Made by a program: the position numbers and the translations under genes
Source of the DNA: Mesorhizobium sp. B4-1-3
Lineage (GTDB): Bacteria; Pseudomonadota; Alphaproteobacteria; Rhizobiales; Rhizobiaceae
DNA length: 64,000 nt
NCBI RefSeq assembly: GCF_006439355.1
Contig: NZ_VFTG01000025.1
Coordinates: forward strand, 1 to 64,000
Reading direction: 5' to 3'
Part shown: one piece after another, positions 53,249 to 63,245 of the stretch
Layout of the letters: each line of letters opens with the position of its first letter
Position numbering within the stretch: the stretch's first letter is position 1
The notes under the pieces: generated by a model
What the model saw: only the letters and a program-made list of their open reading frames with translations
Databases searched by the model: none
What the model was told of the DNA's origin: nothing

Positions 53249-53533
53249 TCACCCGTAATGCCAGTGCGGCTTGGGCTCGGTGCCGGTGAACTCGACGCCG
53301 ATGCGATCCTCGCGGCGCCAGCGCACCACCGCCTTGTAGCCGATGCCGTCGACCGGCACATAAAGCAGGAATTCGTCCGGCACGCGCGCGTCGATCGGCA
53401 CTTTCAGCTCCGCGCCGTTCGAATGCATGTTGCGCACGGTGCATCGCACTTCGGAATTGTTGATGCCGGTCAGGATCGCAGCACCTTTCAGCACGCGTTG
53501 CCTGTGTTGATTCCTGTGTTCGTTTTCGGCCAT
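53249..53533 (-). CDS. PilZ-domain protein
   Basis: A 94-residue single PilZ domain, a likely cyclic di-GMP receptor. The N-terminal RNQHRQRVLKGAAI resembles the RxxxR part of the binding motif, and NMHSNGAELKVP replaces the usual D/NxSxxG. The ATG at 53533 is preferred over 53551. Stand-alone PilZ proteins of rhizobia influence motility or exopolysaccharide. Confidence 0.78.
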   Translation of the reverse strand: MAENEHRNQHRQRVLKGAAILTGINNSEVRCTVRNMHSNGAELKVPIDARVPDEFLLYVPVDGIGYKAVVRWRREDRIGVEFTGTEPKPHWHYG

Positions 53534-53704
53534 GGTGAGCGCGTCTCGCACCCCGTTCGCGCGAATCGTTATGTTGGGCGGTATCTGCGTGGATGAATAG
53601 CCGCCGCCGATGAATTTAGGGTATATCGGCCGATAGGGAGCACAGGTTGCGCCAAAAGAAACGGCGCCCGCGATGGGCGCCGTTTCATCCTGCTGTCGAG
53701 GAGC

Positions 53705-54277
53705 TCAGATATAGGGCGAGATGCACTGCCGGCGCGGACCATAGTTGGGCTGGAACGTGTTGTCCCAGGCGCGATAGGACTGGTAGCGGTCATAGCACCA
53801 GCGGACATGCGCGCTGGATAGCCGCTCCGTCCGGTAGATGCGCCGCGGCTGAACGTAACGCGGATATGGATCGTAATAGTATGGGTCATAGTAATTGTCG
53901 TAGGCCAAGCTGCCCAGGCCAAGGCCGAGGCCCAGCCCAAGGAGCGCCGCGTCGCCGTCACGGAAGTGCCGGTGGTGGCGCCGGAAGCGCCAGTCGCCAC
54001 CGCCGTCCCACCGGCCGCCGTCCCAGTGGCGTGAGAAGCGACGGTCGCCGCCACGCCATCTGAAGTCACCGCCGCGGTTGCGCCAACGCCATTGCTGGAA
54101 GCTGCCGCCGTTGTTGCCGGCCCAGCCCTCGCGCACGGGAATGATCTTCGGCGCAGCATTCGTCGCGACGCTGAGATCGGGCTGCAGGATCGGTCCGGCG
54201 ACCGACGGCGCGGTCACGCCGGTGACGAGGCCCAGGACCAGAAGCCCGGATCTCAGGGAAGAAAAAAGCGGTTTCAT
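53705..54277 (-). CDS. BA14K family secreted protein
   Basis: A 190-residue exported protein. A signal peptide (LRSGLLVLGLVTGVTAPSVAG) leads to a Trp/Arg/Gly-rich middle (WRWRNRGGDFRWRGGDRRFSRHWDGG), a hydrophobic LLGLGLGLGLGSLAY stretch, and a C-terminal BA14K motif (WCYDRYQSYRAWDNTF...GPRRQC). Brucella BA14K is an immunoreactive, lectin-like protein. The ATG at 54277 has GGAGAG upstream. Confidence 0.83.
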   Translation of the reverse strand: MKPLFSSLRSGLLVLGLVTGVTAPSVAGPILQPDLSVATNAAPKIIPVREGWAGNNGGSFQQWRWRNRGGDFRWRGGDRRFSRHWDGGRWDGGGDWRFRRHHRHFRDGDAALLGLGLGLGLGSLAYDNYYDPYYYDPYPRYVQPRRIYRTERLSSAHVRWCYDRYQSYRAWDNTFQPNYGPRRQCISPYI

Positions 54278-54443
54278 TTCACTCTCCAAGGAGTAAAGGC
54301 CCCACGCCCAGCACACCCCGGGGAAAGGCCTATTGTTGGAACTTTTCGTCTGAACGGGGGATGAACGGAAAGGTTCCATCAACCATGACGAGCATAGGCC
54401 TGGCTCTTGTCTTCGCCCGCGCTTGCGGGCAAAGGTCAAGGCC

Positions 54444-55556
54444 ATGTCGCTGCGCCTCGCCACCTTCAATGTCGAGAACCTGATGGGCAGGTTCGATTTC
54501 TCGGGCTATCGCAACCAGCTCAACGAAGACCGCACGCTGGCCCTGTTCGACATCCAGAGCGAGGCCGAATACCGCATTCTAGAACAGGCCCGCACGATCG
54601 CCCAGTCCGACGACACCCGCCAGTTGACGGCGCTCGCCATCGCGGCCACCCGCGCCGACATCATCTGCATGCAGGAGGTCGACAATATCGAAGCGCTGAA
54701 GGCCTTCGAATACGGCTATCTGTTCAAGATGGTCGGGCAGGGCTACCGGCAGAAATACACCACCGCCGGCAACGACACGCGCGGCATCGATGTCGCCGTG
54801 ATGATGCGCAACGAGACCGCCCAAGGGCAGCCGATCGAATTCGTGCGCATGACCAGCCACGCCTATGTCACCTTCGAGGAGTTCGGTCTGTTCACGCCGG
54901 AACTCGCCGCGCTCGGCTATCTCGCCACCGAGCGTATCTTTCGCCGCGATTGCCTGGAGATCGACCTGAGGGTCGGCGGCGCGCCGCTCACGCTCTATCT
55001 CGTGCATTTCAAATCGATGGGGCCGCCACGCAATGGGCTGGACGGCCGCCAGGCGTCGATGCCGCTGCGCATCGCCGAGGCGCAGGCGGTGCGCCGCATC
55101 ATCGAGGAGCGTTTCGGCAAGGATCACGCCGCAGACAAGCGCTGGGCGATCTGCGGCGACCTCAACGACTACCGGCAGCGCGTGAAGATCGATGGCGACG
55201 ACATCGACGGCTACCGTTTCGAGGTTGTCGACGAAGTCCGGTCCTCAGTCGATGTGCTTACGGCCGGCGGTTTTTGCGAGAACGTCGTCGAGCGGCGGCC
55301 GGAGATGGACCGCTGGAGCTTCTACCACACACGCGGCCCGGAGGAGCGGCATCTCTGTCAGCTCGATTACCTCCTGCTGTCGAAGGCGCTTGCCGCGAAG
55401 AACGCCACCGCCGTTCCCGACATCATCCGCAACGGCCAGCCCTGGCGCACCATCTTCCCGCCGGGGCAGGAGGTCGAGCGGTTTCCACGCGCAGGCTGGG
55501 ACAGGCCAAAGGCCTCCGACCACTGCCCGGTGGTGATCGCACTGGACATGGCGTGA
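54444..55556 (+). CDS. Endonuclease/exonuclease/phosphatase family protein
   Basis: A 370-residue metal-dependent hydrolase. The fold signatures are LATFNVENLMGRF, CMQEVDN, YLVHFKSM, ICGDLNDYR, and the terminal ASDHCPVVIALD. The target (DNA, phospholipid or another phosphodiester) is not predictable. There is no clear signal peptide. I chose the ATG at 54444, just before the conserved region. Its stop overlaps the Nudix gene start (GTGA), so the pair are co-translated. Confidence 0.83.
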   Translation: MSLRLATFNVENLMGRFDFSGYRNQLNEDRTLALFDIQSEAEYRILEQARTIAQSDDTRQLTALAIAATRADIICMQEVDNIEALKAFEYGYLFKMVGQGYRQKYTTAGNDTRGIDVAVMMRNETAQGQPIEFVRMTSHAYVTFEEFGLFTPELAALGYLATERIFRRDCLEIDLRVGGAPLTLYLVHFKSMGPPRNGLDGRQASMPLRIAEAQAVRRIIEERFGKDHAADKRWAICGDLNDYRQRVKIDGDDIDGYRFEVVDEVRSSVDVLTAGGFCENVVERRPEMDRWSFYHTRGPEERHLCQLDYLLLSKALAAKNATAVPDIIRNGQPWRTIFPPGQEVERFPRAGWDRPKASDHCPVVIALDMA

Positions 55557-56278
55557 CTCGCTTGAGCTTCGATCTGCCACGCAACGTCATCTTGCCGGTC
55601 GATGCGGTCGACGTCCGACTCGATCCTGGCCCGCATCCCTTTGCGCGCAGCAATGCGGAGGCGATCGCCGACAATTGGCGGCAGGAGATTGCCGCCAATC
55701 CGGCCTTATTCGACGGCACCGTGGTGCTGCTTTCCGGGCTTGCCTACCGGGACGGCCGCCTCGTCGGCCGCTGCCATGCGGTCAACTATTCGACCTTCCT
55801 GCTGTGGCGTAAGCGGCGCGAGAATTCCGGCGCCGAGCACGCCTATGCGCATGCCATGCTGGTCGCCGGCGACAATGCTCTGGTGGCGATCCGCATGGGA
55901 TCGCATACGGTGAATGCCGGCCGCGTCTATTTCGCCGCCGGTTCGTTCGAGCCGATCGATTTCTGCGACGGGCTCGTCGATGTCGACTTCAACATGATCC
56001 GCGAAGTGGGGGAGGAGACCGGGCTCGATCTTTCGACTGCTGAACGCGGACAGCGCTATCACGCGCTATCGACGGCGCACGGCACGGTCATCTTCCGCCG
56101 CTACCGTGTGGCCGAAACAGCCGACGAGCTGGCGGGGCGCATCAGCGCCTTCGTTGCTACCGAGGCTGATCCGGAGATCGAAGGACCAGTGATCATCCGC
56201 AGTGCCGACGATCTGCCCGATGGCTTGATGGCGCATATGAAGCCGCTGATCGAGTGGCATTTCGGCCGCGATCGTTAG
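55553..56278 (+). CDS. Nudix hydrolase-like protein
   Basis: A 241-residue protein. REVGEETGLDL near residue 150 is the C-terminal half of a Nudix box, but the first glutamate (eight residues before the Arg) is a valine, so metal binding may differ. The N-terminal 120 residues (NVILPVDAVDVRLDPGPHPFARSN) resemble the extra domain of NUDT-like proteins. Start is a GTG at 55553 overlapping the upstream stop. Substrate unknown. Confidence 0.75.
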   Translation: MTRLSFDLPRNVILPVDAVDVRLDPGPHPFARSNAEAIADNWRQEIAANPALFDGTVVLLSGLAYRDGRLVGRCHAVNYSTFLLWRKRRENSGAEHAYAHAMLVAGDNALVAIRMGSHTVNAGRVYFAAGSFEPIDFCDGLVDVDFNMIREVGEETGLDLSTAERGQRYHALSTAHGTVIFRRYRVAETADELAGRISAFVATEADPEIEGPVIIRSADDLPDGLMAHMKPLIEWHFGRDR

Positions 56279-56373
56279 AGCAATTCCAGGAAAAGTGTGG
56301 TTTTCCGCCCGGAATTGCGTAAAACAAGGAGATAGAGCATTTCACCGTTTCCGTGAAACGGTGAAATGCTCTA
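56276..56373. repeat. Intergenic repeat with 18-bp perfect hairpin
   Basis: It has two hairpins. The first is GCAATTCC...GGAATTGC. The second has perfect arms (56334-56351 and 56355-56372, starting AGAGCATTTCACCGTTTC) around a three-base loop. It is typical of repeats scattered in Mesorhizobium-like genomes and lies just after the Nudix stop; it may also terminate transcription. Confidence 0.7.
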
Positions 56374-56442
56374 GCACCATCCACCGCTCTTTCGCCCCGG
56401 CCTCACCGCAAGGCCGGGCACAGGCCGGGACGCTGCCTCCGA

Positions 56443-57656
<1,214 letters not shown>

Positions 57657-57660
<4 letters not shown>

Positions 57661-58364
57661 GCCGCTGCCTCCGCTTTCAGCGTATCGGAGGCGACATGGC
57701 CGTCGAGGAAACGGATGGTGCGGCCGGCATAGTCCGCAACATCGGCCTCATGCGTCACCATGACGATGGAGAGGCCCAGTTCGGCGTTGAGCCTGGTCAG
57801 CAGCTCCATGATCTCATGCGTGCGCGCCGTGTCGAGATTGCCGGTCGGCTCGTCGGCGACGAGCAGCGTCGGCCTTGTGACGATGGCGCGGGCGATTGCC
57901 ACGCGCTGCTGCTGGCCGCCCGAAAGCTCGGCCGGGGTGTGGTGCTCGCGCCCGACAAGTCCCACCTGGGCCAGCGCCTGCATGGCGAGTTCGCGGCGCT
58001 CGCGCGCGGCGACGCCGCGATAGATCAGCGGCAGCTCGACATTTTCGGCTGCAGTGGTGCGCGGCAGGAGGTTGTAGCCCTGGAAGACGAAGCCGACATA
58101 GAGGTTGCGTAAAAGCGCGCGGCGGTTGCGGTCGAGGCGTCCCGCATCGACGCCCATGAAGGAATAGGTCCCGGCCGTCGGCGTATCGAGGCAGCCGATG
58201 ATGTTCATTGCCGTCGACTTGCCCGATCCGGAGGGGCCCATGATGGCAACGAATTCACTTCTGCGGATGGCGAGGTTGACGCCGGCCAGCGCGTGCACGC
58301 GGGCCTCGCCCTCGCCATAGCTTTTCCAGACCTTGTCGAAGGTGATGAGCAGGGGAGCCGACAT
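57657..58364 (-). CDS. MacB-like ABC transporter ATP-binding protein
   Basis: A 235-residue ATPase of the LolD/MacB group: Walker A MGPSGSGKSTAMNIIGCLD, signature LSGGQQQRVAIARAI, Walker B LLVADEPTGNLD and switch VTHE. It is separate from the permease, unlike fused E. coli MacB. It starts 4 bp after the adaptor gene and overlaps the permease start, which defines the operon. Confidence 0.92.
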
Positions 58365-58368
58365 GTCG

Positions 58369-59655
58369 TCAGCTCCGCTGCTGCGCGGCGGTGATTATCT
58401 CAGCTCCCGCGTCGAGGCCGGACGTGATCTCGGTCAACTCGCCGTCGGTCGAGCCGACCTTGACGTTGACCGGATGTGGCCGGCCGTTCTCCAGCACATA
58501 AAGCGTGCGCGACCCGTCGGTCGGCGCCTTCGTCGCCTCGCGCTGCCGGTTGGGGCGGCCCATGCGTCCGGTGAAGAAGTCGCTGAAGCTCCAGCCGCGC
58601 GCCTGCTGCTGCATCGGGCGATAGCGGAAGGCAGTGGAGGGGACGGTCAGCACCCCCTTGGCCTGCCTTGTGACGACCGACACCGTCGCCGTCATGCCGG
58701 GCCGCAAGAGAAGCTCGCCATTGTCGACTTCGAGCCGCGCTTTGTAGGTGACGACGCCATCGGTGGTGACCGAGGCGTAGGAGATGTCGCGGATCTCGGC
58801 GTCGAAGGGTCGGTCCGGGAAGGCGTCGACGGTGAAGCGGGCGTGCTGGCCGGGCTTCACTGCGCCGATATCGGCCTCGTCGACCGCGGCCTGCAACTCC
58901 ATGTTCCTCAGGTCGGCGGCGATGACGAAGAGCACGGGCGCCTGCAGCGAGGACGCGACCGTCTGGCCGGGATCGACCGAGCGCGTCAGCACGATGCCGT
59001 CGATCGGCGCATAGATGGTGCTCTTGGCGAGATCGGTCTGCTGCGCCTTGAGGTCGGCCTGGGCGATGGCGAGATTGGCTTCGGCGCTGTCGAGCGCCGC
59101 CTTCGAGCGGTCGCGCGTTGCAGTGGCCGCTTCAAGCGACTGGTCCGTCGCCATGCCGCGCTTGGTCAGCGCGCTTGCGCGCACAACCGCGTTCTCGTTT
59201 TCCTGCAAGGTCACCTTGGCGTCTTCGACGCTGGCTGCCGCCGCCTTGGCGGAGGCGGTGGCGCGCTCGATCTGCACTTCCAGCTTGGCGGTGTCGAGCG
59301 TCGCCAGCACGTCGCCCTTCTTGACCTGCTGGTTTTCATTGACCGCGACCGAGCGAACGATGCCGGAAAGCTCGCTGGAGATATCGACCTGGGTCAGCGG
59401 CTGCAGCGTGCCGGTGGCGGAGACCTCGACGGTGAGATCGGCGATCGCCGCGGGCACGGTGGTGTATTCGATCCTAGGGGGCGCTGCGGCATACCATCGA
59501 TAGAGGGCAATGCCGGCCGCGACGATCGCTACCGCCAACAGGGCATAGAACCAGAAGCGGCGACGCTTGCGGCTCACGCCCTTGCGGTCGAGCCCGAGCG
59601 CTGCCTCTATGGAAGTACCGGATTCCGCCTCTGGCGGATTGACAATCTGATCCAC
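58369..59655 (-). CDS. MacA-like periplasmic adaptor
   Basis: A 428-residue membrane fusion protein. One anchor helix (FWFYALLAVAIVAAGIALYRWY) follows a 35-residue cytoplasmic start. The lipoyl domain (VSATGTLQPLTQVDISSELSGIVRSVAVNENQQVKKGDVLATLD), a long coiled-coil hairpin and the beta-barrel domains follow. Promoter is in the gap shared with phzF. No outer-membrane channel gene is nearby. Confidence 0.9.
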   Translation of the reverse strand: MDQIVNPPEAESGTSIEAALGLDRKGVSRKRRRFWFYALLAVAIVAAGIALYRWYAAAPPRIEYTTVPAAIADLTVEVSATGTLQPLTQVDISSELSGIVRSVAVNENQQVKKGDVLATLDTAKLEVQIERATASAKAAAASVEDAKVTLQENENAVVRASALTKRGMATDQSLEAATATRDRSKAALDSAEANLAIAQADLKAQQTDLAKSTIYAPIDGIVLTRSVDPGQTVASSLQAPVLFVIAADLRNMELQAAVDEADIGAVKPGQHARFTVDAFPDRPFDAEIRDISYASVTTDGVVTYKARLEVDNGELLLRPGMTATVSVVTRQAKGVLTVPSTAFRYRPMQQQARGWSFSDFFTGRMGRPNRQREATKAPTDGSRTLYVLENGRPHPVNVKVGSTDGELTEITSGLDAGAEIITAAQQRS

Positions 59656-59787
59656 CCCGGACCCCTATGCTGAAAATCGATGTCCCTATCCGTGCACAGA
59701 TCAGGCCTTAAGGTTCGAATTTCAAATTAAATTTCCCTCATGTTGGGATTGAGGCTGAAATTCGGGACGAGGCGAAAGGTTTACTCC

Positions 59788-60690
59788 ATGGCGCACAACT
59801 ACTTGCTTTACGATGTGTTTACCGCCGAAACGCTGGCCGGAAATCCGCTGGCGGTGGTGCTGGACAGCAACGGGCTCGACACTGCCGCCATGCAGGCGAT
59901 CGCCCGCGAATTCAATCTGTCCGAGACGGTATTCGTGCTGCCTGCGGACAATCCGAAGCATCGCAACCGGATCCGCATCTTCACGCCCGACTATGAAATG
60001 CCGTTCGCCGGGCATCCGACGGTCGGCTCGGCGATCGCGCTGGCGGAACTCGCCGACGAGAGCGCCGGCATCTTCGTGCTGGAGGAGAATATCGGACCGG
60101 TGCGTTGCGCGGTGAGCAAGCATGACGGCTCGACCTTCGCCGAGTTCGATCTGGCGAAATTGCCGGAGCCGTTGGAGCTCAAGGCTGACCCGGAAGCGAT
60201 CGGCGCGGCGCTCGGCCTTGCCCCGCACGAGATCGGCTTCGAGAATCACCGCGTCGCCTTCTGGTCGGCCGGCGTGCCTTACGTGACGATTCCGGTTGCC
60301 GGGTTGGAGGAAGCGGCCAAGATCAGGCTCGACAATCAGGCATGGTCGGAACTGGCGCCGCGCAAGAGCGAATGGGCCTTCGCCAGCCCCTATGTCTATT
60401 GCCGCGAGACGGTGCATCACGACAGCGCCTTCCATGTGCGCATGGTCGTGCCCGGCACGCCTTCCTATGAAGATCCCGCGACCGGTTCGGCCGCGGCCGC
60501 TTTCGCCGGCGCCATCATGCATTTCGACGCCCCGACCGACGGCGTCTCGCAGCTCTGGATCGAGCAGGGGCTGGAGATGGGCCGGCCGTCGCGAATCCGT
60601 CTCGAGCTCAATGTCGATGGCGGAAAACTGGCCTCCGCGCGCATTGGCGGCCATGCGATCAAGGTGGCTGAAGGCAAGCTGTTCGTGTGA
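59788..60690 (+). CDS. PhzF-family isomerase/epimerase-like protein
   Basis: A 300-residue protein with the two-lobed PhzF fold: YDVFTAETLAGNPLAVVLDSNGLD, FTPDYEMPFAGHPTVGSAIAL and DPATGSAAAAFAG near the catalytic site. PhzF itself isomerises a phenazine precursor; most relatives have unknown substrates. No phenazine genes are nearby, so that pathway is unlikely. The ATG at 59788 is preferred over 59740. It diverges from the MacA-like gene. Confidence 0.85.
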   Translation: MAHNYLLYDVFTAETLAGNPLAVVLDSNGLDTAAMQAIAREFNLSETVFVLPADNPKHRNRIRIFTPDYEMPFAGHPTVGSAIALAELADESAGIFVLEENIGPVRCAVSKHDGSTFAEFDLAKLPEPLELKADPEAIGAALGLAPHEIGFENHRVAFWSAGVPYVTIPVAGLEEAAKIRLDNQAWSELAPRKSEWAFASPYVYCRETVHHDSAFHVRMVVPGTPSYEDPATGSAAAAFAGAIMHFDAPTDGVSQLWIEQGLEMGRPSRIRLELNVDGGKLASARIGGHAIKVAEGKLFV

Positions 60691-60737
60691 TGCCTGCGAG
60701 CTTTTTTAGGCAGGCATGATCTTTTCCGGGATCATGC
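60691..60737 (+). terminator. Tandem hairpins after phzF, repeat-like
   Basis: TGCCTG (60691-60696)/CAGGCA (60711-60716) encloses a T-run, and GCATGATC-TTTTCCGG-GATCATGC (60714-60737) follows. The second hairpin shares the GCATGAT theme seen at 14241 and 32257. Confidence 0.6.
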
Positions 60738-60830
60738 AACGTCGATTTGTCGGGAAATGATCCGGCAGGGCTAGACATCCCCGAAAGCGGCGGCTATATG
60801 CGCCGCCGACGCTGGTTTTCCCGGCGGTGT

Positions 60831-60906
<76 letters not shown>

Positions 60907-60979
60907 AAATTTCTCATGAAGACAATAAAGTCGGCTGCAACGGCGCCTACGGCGCCGTCTTGCCGAGGCTTGCCTTGAA

Positions 60980-61339
60980 CTAGACCTTCATCGTGATCTG
61001 GCCGCTCACCGTAAGCTGCGATCCGCCGTAACCGCCGATGTTGCGGTCCCTGGCGTTGAGATTGGTGCTCATGCCGGCTATCTCGCATGTATCGGCAACG
61101 GTCTCGAGCACCAAGGCGCAGCTGCCCGCCGCGACTTTGTAGAAAGAACGAAGCGCGACCTGCTGCTGCGTGGCGGCATCGTCGTCATCCTTGACCGGAA
61201 AGGTCATAGAGATCGACGATTGGATCCTGGTTGACCCGTCTTCGCCAGGACGAAGCGGGCGGACATATTGATCCTGAGACAATGCCGGCGAAGCCGTGGC
61301 AACAAGAATCGCGGTGGATATTAGATATTTCAAATACAT
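60980..61339 (-). CDS. Small secreted hypothetical protein
   Basis: A 119-residue protein with a signal peptide (YLKYLISTAILVATASPALS, cut before QDQ). The mature part is hydrophilic, with DDDDAA, two cysteines that could form a disulfide (GSCALV, DTCEIAG) and a Gly/Ser end (GGYGGSQLTVSGQITMKV). I do not recognise a family. A GGAG RBS lies upstream of the ATG at 61339. It could be a periplasmic or surface protein. Confidence 0.6.
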   Translation of the reverse strand: MYLKYLISTAILVATASPALSQDQYVRPLRPGEDGSTRIQSSISMTFPVKDDDDAATQQQVALRSFYKVAAGSCALVLETVADTCEIAGMSTNLNARDRNIGGYGGSQLTVSGQITMKV

Positions 61340-61428
61340 CGATCGATCTCCATGAGACTTCTGCGCCCCATGGATAACCGAGATCAGTTATTTCGACGTT
61401 TCGACAGTGCTGAAATTTCGACCGAACT

Positions 61429-62454
61429 TTATCTTTCCGAAACGCCGGCCTCGGCAAAACTCGCCATCCTGGCATGGCATTCCAGCGCCGAGCGGACGAT
61501 GTTGACGGCGAGGCAGGCGCCGGAGCCTTCGCCGAGCCGCATGCCGAGATCGAGCAGCGGCGGCAGGCCGAGCGCCTCAAGCAGGCGGCGGTGGCCGGCT
61601 TCGGCCGAGACATGGGCCGCGATGGTGTGGGCCAGCCCGGTCGGGTGCAGCCTCGCCAGAGGTGCTGCGGCAGCGGTGCAGACGAAGCCGTCGAGCAGCA
61701 CCGGCACGTTGTTCCTGCGCGCGGCGAGTGTGGCGCCGAGGATCGCTGCCAGCTCACGTCCGCCAAGTGCAGCAGCGATCTTCAGCGGGTCAGACAGCGA
61801 ATCGGTGTGGCGCTTGAGGCCCGCTTCGATGGCGACCACCTTGCGCTGCAGCCCCGCATCGTCGACGCCGGTGCCGCGCCCGGTCCATTTTTCGGCGCCG
61901 CCGCCGAAGAGGGCGGTCGAGATCGCGGCGGCCGGCGTGGTGTTGCCGATGCCCATCTCGCCGAAGCAGACAAGGTCCAGGTCCTTGGTCACGGCATCGT
62001 AGCCGGCCGAGACGGCGGCGAGGAAAGCCTTTTCGTCCATCGCCGGCGCTATCGTGAAATCGCCGGTCGGATGGTCGAGGTCGATCGGGATGACGTCGAG
62101 CGCGGCGCCGGCGATGCGGGCCAGCTGGTTGATGGCCGCGCCGCCGCCGGCGAAGTTCGCCACCATCTGCACGGTGACTTCCGACGGATAGGCCGAGACG
62201 CCCTGCGCGGTGACGCCGTGATTGCCGGCGAAGACGAACACCTTCACGTTGTCGAGCTTAGGCATGTCGCGGCCCTGCCAGCGGCCGAGCCAGGCGGCGA
62301 TCGTTTCCAGCCGGCCGAGGCTGCCCGGCGGCTTCGTCAGCGTGTCCTGGCGCTTGGCGACGGCGGCGGCGGCGGTGTCGCTGCCGGCTGGAAGATCGAG
62401 GCAGGCGGCACGAAGATCTTCGAGCGATTTGAACGCGGCTGATTGGGAGGACAT
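61429..62454 (-). CDS. cobT: Nicotinate-nucleotide-dimethylbenzimidazole phosphoribosyltransferase
   Basis: Makes alpha-ribazole phosphate for the lower ligand of cobalamin; called cobU in Pseudomonas denitrificans nomenclature. The 341-residue protein has TKPPGSLGRLETIAAWLG near the N-terminus, VFAGNHGVTAQGVSAYP, FGEMGIGNTTPAAAI, RGTGVDDAG and the C-terminal LDLGMRLGEGSGACLA with the catalytic glutamate. The ATG at 62454 (GGGAGG upstream) is the family start; the frame runs on upstream but is not coding. Confidence 0.95.
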   Translation of the reverse strand: MSSQSAAFKSLEDLRAACLDLPAGSDTAAAAVAKRQDTLTKPPGSLGRLETIAAWLGRWQGRDMPKLDNVKVFVFAGNHGVTAQGVSAYPSEVTVQMVANFAGGGAAINQLARIAGAALDVIPIDLDHPTGDFTIAPAMDEKAFLAAVSAGYDAVTKDLDLVCFGEMGIGNTTPAAAISTALFGGGAEKWTGRGTGVDDAGLQRKVVAIEAGLKRHTDSLSDPLKIAAALGGRELAAILGATLAARRNNVPVLLDGFVCTAAAAPLARLHPTGLAHTIAAHVSAEAGHRRLLEALGLPPLLDLGMRLGEGSGACLAVNIVRSALECHARMASFAEAGVSER

Positions 62455-62477
62455 GGGGCAAGGTCTCCGAAAGAGAA

Positions 62478-63245
62478 TCAGGAAAGGCAAACGGAAGCGA
62501 CGAGAAGGACGGCGATTTCGCCAAGCTGCTGCAGCGCGCCGATCGTGTCGCCGGTCTGGCCGCCGATCTGGCTGAGGCAAAGCGCGCGGAAGCCCGCGAA
62601 GACCAGGCCGAGCAGGATGAGCGCCGCGATCGCGCCGCCAAGGCCGAGCGCCAGCAACACCACCGCGCCAAGCGCAGCACCTATGATGGCGGTCTCGCTT
62701 GTGACAGAGCCCGCATTCGCCGACAGGCCGCCGGCCCGAGCCGGAGGCAGAAGATGCATGAAGGCGCCGAACAGGCCGCGCGACCCGGCATGCGCGGCGA
62801 GCAGCGCCAGGAAGACGTGGCCCGGACCGGCGAGTTCGGAGAGAGCGCTCCAGCGGATGAGCAGCGACAGCCCAAGCGCGGCCGCGCCATAGGCGCCGAT
62901 GCGGCTGTCGCGCATGATCTCCAACTTCCTGTCGCGCGTCCTGCCGCCCCAAAAGCCATCGGCGATGTCGGAAAGTCCATCCTCATGCAGGCAGCCGGTG
63001 ACGAGCATCGTGGCGGCGAGGGTGAGCGCCGCGGCCGGTGCGGCGGCGAGGCCGAAAACGCTGGCGATGGCGTAGACCAGCGCGCCGATGATCGCCACCG
63101 CGAGACCGGCGAAGGGCGCCGCCCAGATCGCATCCGCCAGGCTGCGGCCGCCGAAATCGCTCGACGGTAATCTCAGCCGGGTGAAGAAGACGAGGCTGAG
63201 GCCGATATCGTCAAGCACTTGCCTTGGCGCGGAAGGGCCGCTCAT
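62478..63245 (-). CDS. cobS: Adenosylcobinamide-GDP ribazoletransferase
   Basis: Joins adenosylcobinamide-GDP to alpha-ribazole, the last step of cobalamin assembly; cobV in the P. denitrificans naming. The 255-residue membrane protein shows FFTRLRLP, VTGCLHEDGLSDIADGFWGG and RDSRIGAYGAAALGLSLLIRW (the substrate-binding acidic motifs), then several helices. Its ATG overlaps the cobB stop (ATGA), and cobT follows by 23 bp. Confidence 0.94.
   Translation of the reverse strand: MSGPSAPRQVLDDIGLSLVFFTRLRLPSSDFGGRSLADAIWAAPFAGLAVAIIGALVYAIASVFGLAAAPAAALTLAATMLVTGCLHEDGLSDIADGFWGGRTRDRKLEIMRDSRIGAYGAAALGLSLLIRWSALSELAGPGHVFLALLAAHAGSRGLFGAFMHLLPPARAGGLSANAGSVTSETAIIGAALGAVVLLALGLGGAIAALILLGLVFAGFRALCLSQIGGQTGDTIGALQQLGEIAVLLVASVCLS

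Noticed and set aside
62455..62952. Upstream extension of the cobT frame
   Set aside because: The conserved start is the ATG at 62454 with GGGAGG upstream; the extension overlaps cobS in another frame.
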